Source: Neobacillus kokaensis | GTDB lineage: Bacteria > Bacillota > Bacilli > Bacillales > Cytobacillaceae | Assembly: GCF_014656545.1 (NCBI RefSeq) | Contig: NZ_BNDS01000002.1 | Location: 306,871 to 370,870 of the forward strand | Length of the DNA: 64,000 bases | Direction of reading: 5' to 3' | Shown: positions 28,768-37,287 of the stretch, in pieces | How the letters are laid out: each line of letters opens with the position of its first letter | Numbering within the stretch: the stretch's first letter is position 1 | Notes under the pieces: model-generated | What the model saw: the letters and a program-made list of their open reading frames with translations, nothing else | Databases searched by the model: none | Told to the model about the DNA's origin: nothing | Program-made: the position numbers and the translations under genes

Positions 28768-29865
28768 ATGAATCAACGATTACAAAAACTGCAAACCTGG
28801 ATGAAAGAAAATGAAATAGAAGTTAGCTTCCTAACCTCTTCAGAGAATGTTTTTTATTTAACAGGTTATTATACAGACCCGCATGAACGGCTGCTTGCGC
28901 TGGCAGTATTCCAAGAGGCAGAGCCATTTTTAGTCTGCCCGGCTATGGAAGTTCATGATGCTAGAAAAACCGGCTGGGGCCAAGAAATCATTGGCTATAG
29001 CGATATTCAAAATCCATGGGAACTGATTCACCAATCCATTAATAAGAGAATGAACGGTGTGATGAAGGCCGCGATTGAAAAAGAGCATATGAATGTCGAA
29101 CGCTACGAACAGCTTCAACATTTATTCCCGAAAGCAGTTTTTGTTTCTGCCGAAGAAAAAGTAAGAATGCTGCGGATGATCAAAGATGCGAAAGAATTAA
29201 AAACCATCGAAGAGGCATGTGCGCTTGCCGATTATGCTGTTCAGTTTGGAGCCAGCGAAATTAAAGAAGGCAAAACTGAGCTTCAAGTCCTAAATGCCCT
29301 TGAATACGCTTTAAAGCAAAAAGGCGTGACCGAAATGTCTTTTTCAACAATGGTTTTAACAGGTGCTAATGCTGCATCACCACACGGAAACCCTGGGGAA
29401 ACGAAAATTCAAAAAGGAGATTTCATCCTTTTCGATTTAGGAGTAGTTGTTGACCGATATTGCTCGGATATCACAAGGACAGTTGCCTACGGTGATATTA
29501 ATGATAAACAAAAAGAAATCTACGATACGGTTTTAAAGGCACAATTAGCTGCTATCGAAGCAAGCAGGCCGGGTATCACAGCTGCCGAGGTTGACCTGAC
29601 AGCGCGAAAAATTATTGCGGATGCTGGATACGGGGAGTATTTCCCGCATCGTCTTGGCCATGGCCTTGGAATCGGGGTGCACGAATATCCATCCATGACG
29701 GAAACCAATCAGCTCGTTATAGAAGAAGGTATGGTATACACCATTGAACCCGGAATCTACGTCCCTAATGTAGCAGGCGTCCGGATTGAGGATGATGTCT
29801 ATATTACAGCTGATGGTGTAAAGGTATTGACGAAATTCCCGAAAGAACTGCAAATAATTAAATAA
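28768..29865 (+). CDS. Xaa-Pro dipeptidase-like M24B metallopeptidase
   Basis: 365 residues with the creatinase/prolidase two-domain layout: N-terminal creatinase-like domain (about 1-130) and pita-bread catalytic domain (about 135-365). Metal ligands are the Asp of FDLGVVVDRYCSDITRT (two Asp), His in HRLGHGLGIGVHEYP, Glu in TIEPGIY and Glu in GVRIEDDVY. Likely cleaves Xaa-Pro dipeptides with Mn or Co. Similar to B. subtilis YkvY/PepQ. RBS AAAGGAGG before ATG. Just upstream of the 6S RNA gene; no hydrophobic export signal. Confidence 0.9.
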   Translation: MNQRLQKLQTWMKENEIEVSFLTSSENVFYLTGYYTDPHERLLALAVFQEAEPFLVCPAMEVHDARKTGWGQEIIGYSDIQNPWELIHQSINKRMNGVMKAAIEKEHMNVERYEQLQHLFPKAVFVSAEEKVRMLRMIKDAKELKTIEEACALADYAVQFGASEIKEGKTELQVLNALEYALKQKGVTEMSFSTMVLTGANAASPHGNPGETKIQKGDFILFDLGVVVDRYCSDITRTVAYGDINDKQKEIYDTVLKAQLAAIEASRPGITAAEVDLTARKIIADAGYGEYFPHRLGHGLGIGVHEYPSMTETNQLVIEEGMVYTIEPGIYVPNVAGVRIEDDVYITADGVKVLTKFPKELQIIK

Positions 29866-29894
29866 CACACTTTACAATTATTTATATTGAATTT

Positions 29895-29923
29895 TTGAAC
29901 GTATTGCAGTAATATACTTATAT
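29895..29923 (+). promoter_or_regulatory. Promoter of the 6S-like RNA
   Basis: -35 TTGAAC, 17-bp spacer, -10 TTATAT. The expected start (about 29926-29930) coincides with the base of the RNA closing stem. Confidence 0.65.
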
Positions 29924-29925
29924 AA

Positions 29926-30114
29926 GCTGCGTTGTACGTAATGATAATAAAGTTTTAACCTTTAAGCTGTAATAGGGAGTTTTTTAAACAAAGCCAAAAT
30001 GACATACCTCTGTCTATCAGACTGGGAGGACATGCAGGAAGCTTTGTGCGAACACCCACTTTGAGGAGTGGTGGTTTAAAACTTTCTTATAGTAAGTACG
30101 GCAAATGCGGCTGC
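29926..30114 (+). ncRNA. ssrS: 6S RNA (6S-2-like), global regulator of RNA polymerase
   Basis: About 189 nt with its own promoter and terminator. The ends pair into a closing stem: GCTGCGTT with AATGCGGC, extended by GTAC pairs (29926-29937 with 30096-30111). On the 5' side of the central bubble AGTTTTAACCTTTAAG (29951-29966) resembles the pRNA template of B. subtilis 6S RNAs as I recall it. Further helices: TTTAAAC/GTTTAAA, CAAAGC/GCTTTG, CCTC/GAGG, CCAC/GTGG. Size and single long rod fit 6S RNA, which binds sigma-A RNA polymerase in stationary phase. Not confirmed by a covariance search; a family-specific small RNA remains possible. Confidence 0.7.
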
Positions 30115-30131
30115 CCTTTTATTTCAAATTT

Positions 30132-30160
30132 AAACCAGCATCGATTGATGCTGGTTTTTT
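30132..30160 (+). terminator. Terminator of the 6S-like RNA
   Basis: An 11-bp stem AAACCAGCATC / GATGCTGGTTT (30132-30142, 30147-30157) followed by Ts. It may partly serve ald from the other strand. Confidence 0.85.
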
Positions 30161-30175
30161 CATGTAATCTACTGC

Positions 30176-31294
30176 TTATGATTGAAGCAATTCCCTTGTA
30201 TCCCTATATTCTACTCCGTGAGCTTCCGCGACAGCCTTATATGTTACATAACCGTCAAGCGTATTAATTCCTTTCAATAATGCCTCATTATCTAAACATG
30301 CTTTTAGATATCCCTTGTTAGCAATTTCAACAGCATAGGGAACAGTAACATTTGTCAGCGCAATGGTTGAAGTTCTCGGAACCGCACCAGGCATATTTGC
30401 TACCGCATAATGTACTACACCGTGCTTCACATATGTTGGATTGTCATGTGTCGTAATTTTATCTGTGGTTTCAAAAATACCCCCTTGATCAATGGCAATG
30501 TCAACAACCACACTGCCAGGTTTCATAGACTTGATCATCTCTTCCGATACAAGCTTAGGGGCTCTTGCTCCCGGAATAAGAACAGCACCAATGACTAAAT
30601 CAGACTCCTTCACAGCTTCGGCAATATTATAAGGATTTGACATCAATGTCGTTACATCTGAACCAAATATATCATCTAATTGCCTTAACCGTTCCGGATT
30701 TAAATCGATGATCGTTACCTTTGCGCCTAAACCGATTGCCATTTTTGCTGCATTAGTTCCTGCTATACCGCCGCCAATAATCGTAACTGTCCCTCTTTGC
30801 ACTCCAGGGACACCTGAAAGCAGAATACCCTTCCCGCCATGTATTTTTTCTAAAAATTGAGCACCAACCTGTGCCGCCATTCTACCCGCAACCTCACTCA
30901 TTGGGGACAATAAAGGCAGGCTGCGATTTGACAGCTGTACTGTTTCATAGGCAATACCAACTACCCTTGAATCTAGCAATGCTTTCGTTAATTCAGGCTC
31001 AGGTGCCAAGTGTAAATATGTAAATAAAATCAAACCATCACGAAAGTATTGATATTCACTCGGAAGTGGTTCTTTCACCTTCATAACCATTTCCATTGAC
31101 CAGGCATCTTTAGCACTTTCTACCAGCTTTCCACCTGCAGACTTAAAATCCTCATCAGAAAACCCTGAACCAAGACCGGCTCCTTTTTCGATGAAAACTT
31201 CATGACCGAATTTTGTAAGATTCACAACCCCAGCTGGTGTCATTGCTACGCGGTTTTCATTATTTTTAATTTCTTTTGGTACCCCAATCCGCAT
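30176..31294 (-). CDS. ald: Alanine dehydrogenase
   Basis: NAD-dependent reversible deamination of L-alanine to pyruvate and ammonia; used for alanine catabolism and sporulation in Bacillus. 372 residues. N-terminal substrate domain ([20 protein letters not shown] with conserved Arg/Lys), catalytic His in [14 protein letters not shown], Rossmann motif [15 protein letters not shown] near 170. The start was moved from 31324 to ATG 31294, which follows TGGAGGG. In B. subtilis ald lies elsewhere, so this placement is lineage-specific. Confidence 0.95.
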   Translation of the reverse strand: MRIGVPKEIKNNENRVAMTPAGVVNLTKFGHEVFIEKGAGLGSGFSDEDFKSAGGKLVESAKDAWSMEMVMKVKEPLPSEYQYFRDGLILFTYLHLAPEPELTKALLDSRVVGIAYETVQLSNRSLPLLSPMSEVAGRMAAQVGAQFLEKIHGGKGILLSGVPGVQRGTVTIIGGGIAGTNAAKMAIGLGAKVTIIDLNPERLRQLDDIFGSDVTTLMSNPYNIAEAVKESDLVIGAVLIPGARAPKLVSEEMIKSMKPGSVVVDIAIDQGGIFETTDKITTHDNPTYVKHGVVHYAVANMPGAVPRTSTIALTNVTVPYAVEIANKGYLKACLDNEALLKGINTLDGYVTYKAVAEAHGVEYRDTRELLQS

Positions 31295-31380
31295 GTAATT
31301 CCCTCCAAAGATCATTGTAAACATTTAAATCATATCTAAATTTTACCAAATGTTTAAATATAATAAAAGGTAAACATAGA

Positions 31381-31413
31381 AAAGGCCGTCCAAAATATGG
31401 ACAGCTCTTTAAG
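31381..31413 (-). terminator. Terminator of the 52-residue gene
   Basis: On the minus strand AAAGAGCTGTCCA pairs with TGGACGGCCTTT across a TATTT loop, followed by TTC. It lies directly beyond the small gene's stop codon. Confidence 0.7.
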
Positions 31414-31422
31414 TAACCATAC

Positions 31423-31581
31423 TCAGCCCTCAGCTGAAAAAAAATCATCACCTTCATCTGCGTTTTTTTCGTCGTCAATAAAACCGCTATTATATGAATC
31501 CATGATTTGTTCGCTTATCATGTTTGTTCCTTGCTCATCAAACTCAAATGAAAAATGTTTATTAGGATCTCTCATTCCCAT
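31423..31581 (-). CDS. Small acidic protein, 52 residues, unknown function
   Basis: Starts MGMRDPNKHFSFEFDEQGT, with SEQIMDSYNSGFIDDEK in the middle and an acidic end (EGDDFFSAEG). AAAGGGAG lies 7 bases before ATG and a terminator follows the stop, so this looks like a complete transcription unit. No TM segment or Cys. I do not recognise the family. It lies between ald and the universal stress protein gene, transcribed away from the latter. Confidence 0.7.
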   Translation of the reverse strand: MGMRDPNKHFSFEFDEQGTNMISEQIMDSYNSGFIDDEKNADEGDDFFSAEG

Positions 31582-31685
31582 TATATATAACTCCCTTTCA
31601 ATATGATTACTCCATTATTGTTCGAAAAGTTGCAACAGTTATACGTTGTTAAATATTGTATAATCAAGGTAAGGAGATGATGATC

Positions 31686-32138
31686 ATGGGACTTCAATAT
31701 CAAAATATTTTAGTCGCAATTGATGGTTCAAAAGAAGCCGATTGGGCATTCAAAAAAGGGATTGAGATTGCCAAAAGGAACAATGCAAAACTGCTGTTAG
31801 TCCATGTAGTTGATACGAGATCATTTGCCCTGATAGAAGCATATGACACTGTAATTGGCGAACGAGCTGAAAAGCTTGCTAAAGAGATGCTGGAAAATTA
31901 CAAAACACAGGCTGAAGAAGCAGGATTATCAAATGTTCATTATGAAATTGATTTCGGTTCTCCTAAAGTAATAATCCCTAGACAACTTGCAAAGAAACAT
32001 AAAACAGACTTAATACTTTGCGGAGCAACAGGACTAAATGTGGTGGAACGATTCTTCATTGGAAGTGTTTCTGAACATATCGTCCGTTATGCCCCATGCG
32101 ACGTCCTCGTAGTCCGAACAGAAAAGGATCCAGAATAA
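31686..32138 (+). CDS. Universal stress protein, UspA family
   Basis: 150 residues, alpha/beta ATP-binding Usp fold. N-terminal NILVAIDGSKEADWAF, and the C-terminal nucleotide-binding motif G-2x-G-9x-G-S (GATGLNVVERFFIGSVS) followed by PCDVLVVR, so it is the ATP-binding class. The start ATG 31686 follows AAGGAG by 9 bases; two earlier in-frame ATGs overlap the RBS. Role is general stress; precise function unknown. A TATAAT lies at 31660-31665 without a clear -35. Confidence 0.9.
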   Translation: MGLQYQNILVAIDGSKEADWAFKKGIEIAKRNNAKLLLVHVVDTRSFALIEAYDTVIGERAEKLAKEMLENYKTQAEEAGLSNVHYEIDFGSPKVIIPRQLAKKHKTDLILCGATGLNVVERFFIGSVSEHIVRYAPCDVLVVRTEKDPE

Positions 32139-32144
32139 AGTTTT

Positions 32145-32175
32145 AGCACGGAAGCATTTGCTCCCGTGCTTTTTA
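32145..32175 (+). terminator. Terminator of usp gene
   Basis: Stem AGCACGG / CCGTGCT (32145-32151, 32164-32170) followed by TTTTT. Confidence 0.8.
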
Positions 32176-32246
32176 TTAATTTTGCCCAATACCTTGGCAA
32201 TCTGTAGTACAATGAAAATAACTACACGAATTTTGGAGGCATACCA

Positions 32247-32561
32247 ATGAAAGAACATTTTTCTTTCGACCAGCGTTTAGGCATTTATATTCCTGATTTA
32301 ACGCTGGAATGGGACGAGTTTAGTAAAGATACACAGGAGGAGGTCCTCTTTCATTGGGAGAAAATCCGCGGTTCAATACCCGACCGTATTGCTGAACTTG
32401 AAAAAGAAATAAATCATAAACAAGCACAGCTTAACGATGAAAGTGATTTCCCGCGTTCCTGTCAATTAAATAGCAGCATAGCCGAACTCGCATCCATTAT
32501 AAATGATTTATGGCTGTGGTACCGGGCCAACCAAACAATATCAACGAAGGTTCACCATTAA
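32247..32561 (+). CDS. Conserved-looking hypothetical protein, 104 residues
   Basis: Soluble, Glu-rich, mostly helical. It opens MKEHFSFDQRLGIYIPDL, has a probable coiled coil at about 45-75 (AELEKEINHKQAQLNDE) and a Trp-rich end (INDLWLWYRANQ). RBS TTTTGGAGG 11 bases before ATG; shared convergent terminator after the stop. I do not recognise the family. It lies between usp and moaB. Confidence 0.72.
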   Translation: MKEHFSFDQRLGIYIPDLTLEWDEFSKDTQEEVLFHWEKIRGSIPDRIAELEKEINHKQAQLNDESDFPRSCQLNSSIAELASIINDLWLWYRANQTISTKVHH

Positions 32562-32598
32562 AGAAAAGCTCCCCTTATTTCATAGGGAGCTTTTCTAT
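32562..32598. terminator. Bidirectional terminator between the 104-residue gene and moaB
   Basis: A 12-bp perfect stem AGAAAAGCTCCC / GGGAGCTTTTCT (32562-32573, 32585-32596). It overlaps the first bases of the moaB 3' end. Confidence 0.85.
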
Positions 32599-33107
32599 AG
32601 ATCCTTCTTTAATTCTCTTACTACATGGCCAATCTCAGGCAGTATTAATTTATTCATGGCAAGTTTTACAGCACCGGATGAACCCGGGGTTGAAAATATC
32701 GCTTTATTATGAACAACTCCAGCAATCGCCCTTGATAATAGAGCTGCTGACCCAATATCCTCTTGATAGCTTAACATTCTAAACAACTCTCCAAAACCTA
32801 CGATTTCCTTATCAATCAGCTCCTGTACAGTTTCAATCGTAACGTCCCGCTTAGCAATCCCCGTGCCGCCGTTGGTAAGTATTACATCTATATCCTCCCT
32901 GCCAGCCCCTTGCAAAATCGCATTTTTAATATCCTCAACTTCGTCTTTCACGACACAATAGTCCACTATTTGATGTCCTGCTTCTTCAAGAAGTTCAATC
33001 ATAAACCTGCCGCTTTTATCCGTATCCTTATCACGTGTATCACTTACTGTAATCACTTTGCAATTAACCGTCTTCGGTGCTTGCATTTTATGTTCTTTCG
33101 TACTCAT
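32595..33107 (-). CDS. moaB: Molybdenum cofactor biosynthesis protein MoaB
   Basis: MoaB/MogA-type protein of 170 residues, involved in adenylating molybdopterin. Motifs: VITVSDTRDKDTDKSG, TNGGTGIAKRDVT and FSTPGSSGAVKLAMNKLI. The start ATG overlaps the ecsC stop by 4 bp. In B. subtilis and relatives moaB lies next to argGH; argGH is absent here. Confidence 0.93.
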   Translation of the reverse strand: MSTKEHKMQAPKTVNCKVITVSDTRDKDTDKSGRFMIELLEEAGHQIVDYCVVKDEVEDIKNAILQGAGREDIDVILTNGGTGIAKRDVTIETVQELIDKEIVGFGELFRMLSYQEDIGSAALLSRAIAGVVHNKAIFSTPGSSGAVKLAMNKLILPEIGHVVRELKKDL

Positions 33108-33946
33108 AGTTCTAACTCCTCTTTCGCTTTTAAATAACGATATTGATAGTATTTATGAGCCAGGTCTGTTACTTTCCTGGTTAACTGATAATTAGCACCC
33201 GCCCCAATCGCCATACCAACAAGCGGAATACCTTGAATCATTTTTTTTCTAAACAAGGCAATCACCATTGCCTTTAATAATTGCTTAACAGGCTGCTCAA
33301 TCCAGGAAATATCCGTGACCTCTTCCTTCCCCTTATAAAAATAATGACTGTTATCACCTGCTAATTCTTCCATTAATAAAGACCAGCCATCTTTCTTCAT
33401 CCTTGGCGGCAATGTACCTGTATGAAAAACCTTTAATGAAGTCATCATTTCGTAAGGTGTATTTATTTCATACCCATATGTCATGGCGATGAGCTGTACT
33501 GCTCTCAAATTAATAACCGCCATCGCTGGGATATCAGTCCCTAATAGAAGTGTTCCTCCTGTACCTGCCAGCCCGCCCTGGGCAAAAGAATAAATGCGGT
33601 GTCTGGCAATTTGCTGCTCGGCTATGTATTGCAATTGATCAATTGTCAAACTCCTCATATCCTCTATTTCATGGATTTCTTTATGAAAAATTCTCCCTGA
33701 TTGCTTGATTCGTTCTTTTGCATCCATTTGAAGCTGAGATCCCTGAATGATACCATGTAAGTGAAACAGCCAAGTATCAATAATAGAAAAAAATTGACTT
33801 TGAACTTTTTCAGGTAACAAGGAAAAGGAACGCTCCAAGTATTTTTCATAGGTTAATTGAAAATCATTTGGCTCGTAACTTACAAGCTTACTTTCCCAGT
33901 TCTGTATTTCATCCAAGACAACTCTTTCCCGATCAGTTAGCGGCAT
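33104..33946 (-). CDS. EcsC family protein
   Basis: 280 residues. Its helical body with a Gly-rich amphipathic segment (AQGGLAGTGGTLLLGTDIPAMAVINLRAVQLIA split near 145-175) and a second one (GIPLVGMAIGAGANYQLT near 245) is typical of EcsC-domain proteins, which tend to be membrane-associated. In B. subtilis ecsC is in the ecsABC transporter operon; this lone copy next to moaB is a separate paralogue of unknown role. Translationally coupled to moaB (ATGA overlap). Confidence 0.82.
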   Translation of the reverse strand: MPLTDRERVVLDEIQNWESKLVSYEPNDFQLTYEKYLERSFSLLPEKVQSQFFSIIDTWLFHLHGIIQGSQLQMDAKERIKQSGRIFHKEIHEIEDMRSLTIDQLQYIAEQQIARHRIYSFAQGGLAGTGGTLLLGTDIPAMAVINLRAVQLIAMTYGYEINTPYEMMTSLKVFHTGTLPPRMKKDGWSLLMEELAGDNSHYFYKGKEEVTDISWIEQPVKQLLKAMVIALFRKKMIQGIPLVGMAIGAGANYQLTRKVTDLAHKYYQYRYLKAKEELEL

Positions 33947-34098
33947 CGCTAATCCCCCTCTAAATGGTTCTATTTCCAGTATATCACAAAACCAAAAGAT
34001 AACGAAAAATCACTGATACCGCTAGCCGTTAGTTGAAGACTAAGGCTCAGTTGCCCTTATGCCTGATCAGAACGTTTAACCTCCGATCGACCAACAAA

Positions 34099-34130
34099 AA
34101 AGCAAAGGCTGTATTAGCCTTTGCTCTTTT
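34099..34130. terminator. Terminator of ackA
   Basis: Stem AGCAAAGGCT / AGCCTTTGCT (34101-34110, 34116-34125), with an A-run on the left and TTTT on the right. On the minus strand it ends ackA. Confidence 0.85.
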
Positions 34131-34137
34131 ATTAGGT

Positions 34138-35331
34138 TTAATGATTTTCCGTGAGTCTGACCACATCGCGGGCGATCATTACCTCTTCGTTTGTTGGAAT
34201 AACTAATACTTTTACCGGAGAGTGCGGGTAGTTGACAAACGTTTCTTCGCCTCGTACTTTGTTTAGGGCAGGATCCCAGTAAACCCCCATAAATTCTAAC
34301 CCTTTTAACACATTTGCACGAATGACATCACTGTTTTCACCAATGCCAGCTGTAAAGATAATTGCATCGACACCATTCATGCGGGAAGCATAAGAGCCGA
34401 TGTACTTATGGATTCGATTCGAGAAAACATCTAAAGCCAGCTGCGCCCGTTCATTTCCTTGGTTCGCCTGAATTTCAATATCTCTTAAATCACTCGAAAA
34501 GCCAGATACAGCTAGCATACCGCTTTTTTTATTCAATACTTCAAGTACTTCGTCTGCCGTTTTACCTGTTTTCTCCATGATATATGGGATAAGCGCCGGG
34601 TCAATATTTCCTGACCTTGTTCCCATTGTTACACCTGCTAATGGAGTAAAACCCATCGATGTATCAATCGATTTCCCACCTTGGATCGCAGCAATACTTG
34701 CTCCATTTCCTAAGTGGCATGAAATCAAGCGCAGCTGTTCCAGCGGTCGTCCCAAAAGTTCAGCAGCCCTTTTAGAAACATATTTATGACTTGTTCCATG
34801 AAATCCATATTTTCGAATACCATATTTTTTATAATACTCATACGGAAGGCTGTATAGGTAGGAACTTTCAGGCATTGTTTGATGGAAAGCTGTGTCAAAT
34901 ACAGCAACAGCAGGGACATTAGGAAGAACACTTTTAAATGCTCTTATTCCCGTCACATTAGCCGGATTATGCAATGGTGCCAGCTCTGATAGTTCGTCAA
35001 TTTTCTTTAAAACCTCATCTGTAATAACCACAGAATCACTAAACTCCTCACCACCGTGTACGACACGGTGGCCAACCCCTTGAATTTCATTTAATGATTT
35101 AATAATCCCGAGAGATGTCAGTTTATCTAATAGCATTTTAACAGCAACTTCATGGTCAGGAATATCAAGAGTTTCCTGAACTTTTTTACCATCTACTGAA
35201 ATTGTAAAAACAGAATCATTTAAACCAATTCTTTCGATCAATCCTTTAGTAATGACTTCCTCACCGGGCATTTCAAACAATTGAAACTTCAAAGAAGAAC
35301 TTCCAGCATTAATCGCAATTATTTTTGCCAT
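34138..35331 (-). CDS. ackA: Acetate kinase
   Basis: Makes ATP from acetyl phosphate in overflow metabolism. 397 residues, ASKHA fold: N-terminal [18 protein letters not shown], catalytic [12 protein letters not shown] (Asp), [11 protein letters not shown] (His), [12 protein letters not shown] and a Gly-rich ATP region near the C-terminus (TAGIGENS). The start was moved from 35358 to ATG 35331, preceded by AAGGAG. The predicted promoter and a cre-like box upstream fit CcpA activation as in B. subtilis. Confidence 0.96.
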   Translation of the reverse strand: MAKIIAINAGSSSLKFQLFEMPGEEVITKGLIERIGLNDSVFTISVDGKKVQETLDIPDHEVAVKMLLDKLTSLGIIKSLNEIQGVGHRVVHGGEEFSDSVVITDEVLKKIDELSELAPLHNPANVTGIRAFKSVLPNVPAVAVFDTAFHQTMPESSYLYSLPYEYYKKYGIRKYGFHGTSHKYVSKRAAELLGRPLEQLRLISCHLGNGASIAAIQGGKSIDTSMGFTPLAGVTMGTRSGNIDPALIPYIMEKTGKTADEVLEVLNKKSGMLAVSGFSSDLRDIEIQANQGNERAQLALDVFSNRIHKYIGSYASRMNGVDAIIFTAGIGENSDVIRANVLKGLEFMGVYWDPALNKVRGEETFVNYPHSPVKVLVIPTNEEVMIARDVVRLTENH

Positions 35332-35380
35332 TTTACTACCGCTCCTTTTATATAGCACATTGATTACATATACCCACTTA

Positions 35381-35409
35381 TATATACCGTCTTATTTTGT
35401 GTAATTCAA
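35381..35409 (-). promoter_or_regulatory. Predicted sigma-A promoter of ackA
   Basis: Minus strand: -35 TTGAAT, 17-bp spacer, -10 TATATA. Start near 35374, about 43 bp before ackA. Confidence 0.6.
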
Positions 35410-35475
35410 ATTTAAATTAAATCCCCAAGTTCTCATTTAATCACTGTCAAACCCACATTTCAAGCGACAATTTAT

Positions 35476-35490
35476 TGTAAAACGATTACA
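35476..35490. promoter_or_regulatory. cre-like palindrome upstream of ackA
   Basis: TGTAAAACGATTACA is a near-palindrome resembling the CcpA cre consensus with one extra base in the left half. It is centred about 109 bp upstream of the predicted start, farther than the activating cre of B. subtilis ackA, so the assignment is tentative. Confidence 0.4.
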
Positions 35491-35524
35491 TAGGAAATAT
35501 AAATGTATTCTGAGTTTTCATACA

Positions 35525-35560
35525 AAAAAAGAATGACAACCATTTTGGCGTCATCCTTTA
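35525..35560 (-). terminator. Terminator of ytxK, overlapping its stop codon
   Basis: On the minus strand AAAGGATGAC pairs with GTCATTCTTT followed by a long T-run. The first arm contains the ytxK stop TGA (35551-35553). Confidence 0.8.
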
Positions 35561-36534
35561 TTGTCTTTAAACCACTTATCAATTTTAATTAAAATTTTGT
35601 CCATTTCAAGCTTATTTGACAAACTTGGCAAGTCTACGAGCAAAGCCTGCTTAGGTGGTTTAATACCCTCGCCTTTTTTTTGCACAATAAAAATGCTTTT
35701 GGCGGCATTCTTATTTTTAAACATACTAGTCGGGAGCTGGAGAAGTCCTTGGATGATGAGATGTTCCTTCATAAAAGCATGAAGCTTTCCCGCCTGTTCA
35801 CTTTCAAACAGACCGTTTGGAATAATGAAAAATAAATATCCACCGGGCTTTGTATAGTGAACGCTTTGTTCTATAAATAAATGATGTGCATATGTATGCC
35901 CATTCTCCGCTTTCATTTGGAATTCCGCAGCCCTGACATCATTAGGGTAAAACCCTACAGGTAAGTCTGCAACGACAGCATCGACAAGATCAATAAAGAG
36001 TGGCTCTAAACTATCCTGATTATACAGCTGTACTGGCTGCTCCTGCAGATTTGCATTAACATACGCAAGCTTTATTAACAAGTCATCAATATCTACCCCA
36101 ACAGCATCTGCTTTTCTATCGATATAGTTTAACACCGTCATTAATAAATTTCCCGTGCCGACTGCAGGGTCAAGCAGAGAGAAGGATGACTCTTTAACAA
36201 ACTTCCCTACGAGAAACGCTGTTAACATTCCTACAGAATCAGGAGTCATTTGGTGATTTGGCTGGGCAATTTCTTTCATTCCTTTTAAAATAGCCAATTG
36301 AAAAGACTTGCGGATTTCTTCCTTTGTGTATTTGTCTATTTGAATCTCTTCATATTGCTTTTTAAGCCACTTAGCCGTTAATTCGCTTATTTCCTCTTGG
36401 AGGATTGAACCTTGAAATAAATTCTCTCCTGATTCAGCTAACGCTTCTAGAAAAGAACTGCCCAATTCCTCCTGTAAGCGAAGCGAGGTTTCATTAAATA
36501 CCGTAAATAAATGTTCAACTGGAGATATTTTCAT
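35551..36534 (-). CDS. ytxK: YtxK, adenine-methyltransferase-like SAM-dependent enzyme
   Basis: 327 residues. N-terminal helical domain (about 1-85) then a class I SAM methyltransferase of HsdM type: motif I LLDPAVGTGNLL (about 125), DIDDLLIKLA, and motif IV position VVADLPVGFYP. N6-adenine methyltransferases carry NPPY/DPPY at motif IV; DLPV here argues against normal adenine methylation, though the position and fold are kept. The start was moved from 36552 to ATG 36534 (GGAGGGG). Function unknown; conserved between ackA and tpx in Bacillus. Confidence 0.88.
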   Translation of the reverse strand: MKISPVEHLFTVFNETSLRLQEELGSSFLEALAESGENLFQGSILQEEISELTAKWLKKQYEEIQIDKYTKEEIRKSFQLAILKGMKEIAQPNHQMTPDSVGMLTAFLVGKFVKESSFSLLDPAVGTGNLLMTVLNYIDRKADAVGVDIDDLLIKLAYVNANLQEQPVQLYNQDSLEPLFIDLVDAVVADLPVGFYPNDVRAAEFQMKAENGHTYAHHLFIEQSVHYTKPGGYLFFIIPNGLFESEQAGKLHAFMKEHLIIQGLLQLPTSMFKNKNAAKSIFIVQKKGEGIKPPKQALLVDLPSLSNKLEMDKILIKIDKWFKDNKG

Positions 36535-36554
36535 TATTCCCCTCCTTTTCAAGT

Positions 36555-36583
36555 TAAAAAAGACCCCGCCAAATGACGAGGCC
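36555..36583 (-). terminator. Terminator of tpx
   Basis: On the minus strand GGCCTCG pairs with CGGGGTC (36577-36583 with 36562-36568), followed by TTTTTT. Confidence 0.75.
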
Positions 36584-36601
36584 CGAGATTGTTATAATTT
36601 T

Positions 36602-37102
36602 TTACTTCGCACTTTTAGCTGCTTCAAGGGCTGCTTCGTAGTTCGGATGGTTCGTTGCTTCACTTACATACTCAACATATGTAACAGTATCAGTAGAATC
36701 AACAACAAATACTGCACGTGTTAATAATCTTAATTCTTGGATAGTAACACCATATGCTTCACCAAATGAAAGGTTACGATGGTCAGATAATGTTTGAACA
36801 TTTTCAATTCCTGCTGCAGCACACCAGCGCTTTTGTGCAAATGGCAAATCAACACTGACCGTTAATACTTTCACGTTACCTAAGCTATTAGCTTCTTCGT
36901 TAAAACGGCGTGTTTCAGCATCACATACACCAGTGTCAAGTGATGGTACAGAAGTAATTAAACGAACCTGCCCCTTTGTATCGTTTAAAGTTACTTCCGA
37001 TAAATCATTAGCTAAAACGGTAAAATCAGGTGCTTTGTCTCCAACCTTAACTTCATTTCCAAGTAGAGTGACAGAATTCCCCTTAAATGTAACATTTGCC
37101 AT
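36602..37102 (-). CDS. tpx: Thiol peroxidase
   Basis: Atypical 2-Cys peroxiredoxin reducing H2O2 and alkyl hydroperoxides with thioredoxin. 166 residues. Peroxidatic Cys in [11 protein letters not shown] (about 60) and resolving Cys in KRWCAAAG (about 94), both intact. The frame is open to 37231, but ATG 37102 has AAGGAGGATA just upstream and gives the family start MANVTFKG. Own terminator. Spx-controlled in B. subtilis; not visible here. Confidence 0.96.
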   Translation of the reverse strand: MANVTFKGNSVTLLGNEVKVGDKAPDFTVLANDLSEVTLNDTKGQVRLITSVPSLDTGVCDAETRRFNEEANSLGNVKVLTVSVDLPFAQKRWCAAAGIENVQTLSDHRNLSFGEAYGVTIQELRLLTRAVFVVDSTDTVTYVEYVSEATNHPNYEAALEAAKSAK

Positions 37103-37287
37103 TTTTATATCCTCCTTTGTTCTTTCGAGCAATATGGATTGATCCAAAAGAAGCTCGTTTCCAATATGTACAGTGTTAATATATCCTGTCAGAATTATTT
37201 TTGCAATTAATATGACTTTTGTAAAAACCATAGACTTCTAGCCCCAATCGCAAAGAAAACTCGCCGACTGGCGAGCAAGTTGCTGTT

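Noticed and set aside
29926-30114. Riboswitch controlling ald or the prolidase gene
   Set aside because: The element has its own promoter and terminator and points away from both coding regions: it is downstream of the prolidase stop and antisense to ald. None of the riboswitch signatures I know match.
31397-31606. 69-codon plus-strand frame in the ald-usp gap
   Set aside because: It is the antisense shadow of the 52-residue minus-strand gene, which has an RBS and terminator.
34014-34090. Possible repeat between ecsC and ackA
   Set aside because: No clear inverted or direct repeat beyond chance, and no similarity to the other repeats in the window.
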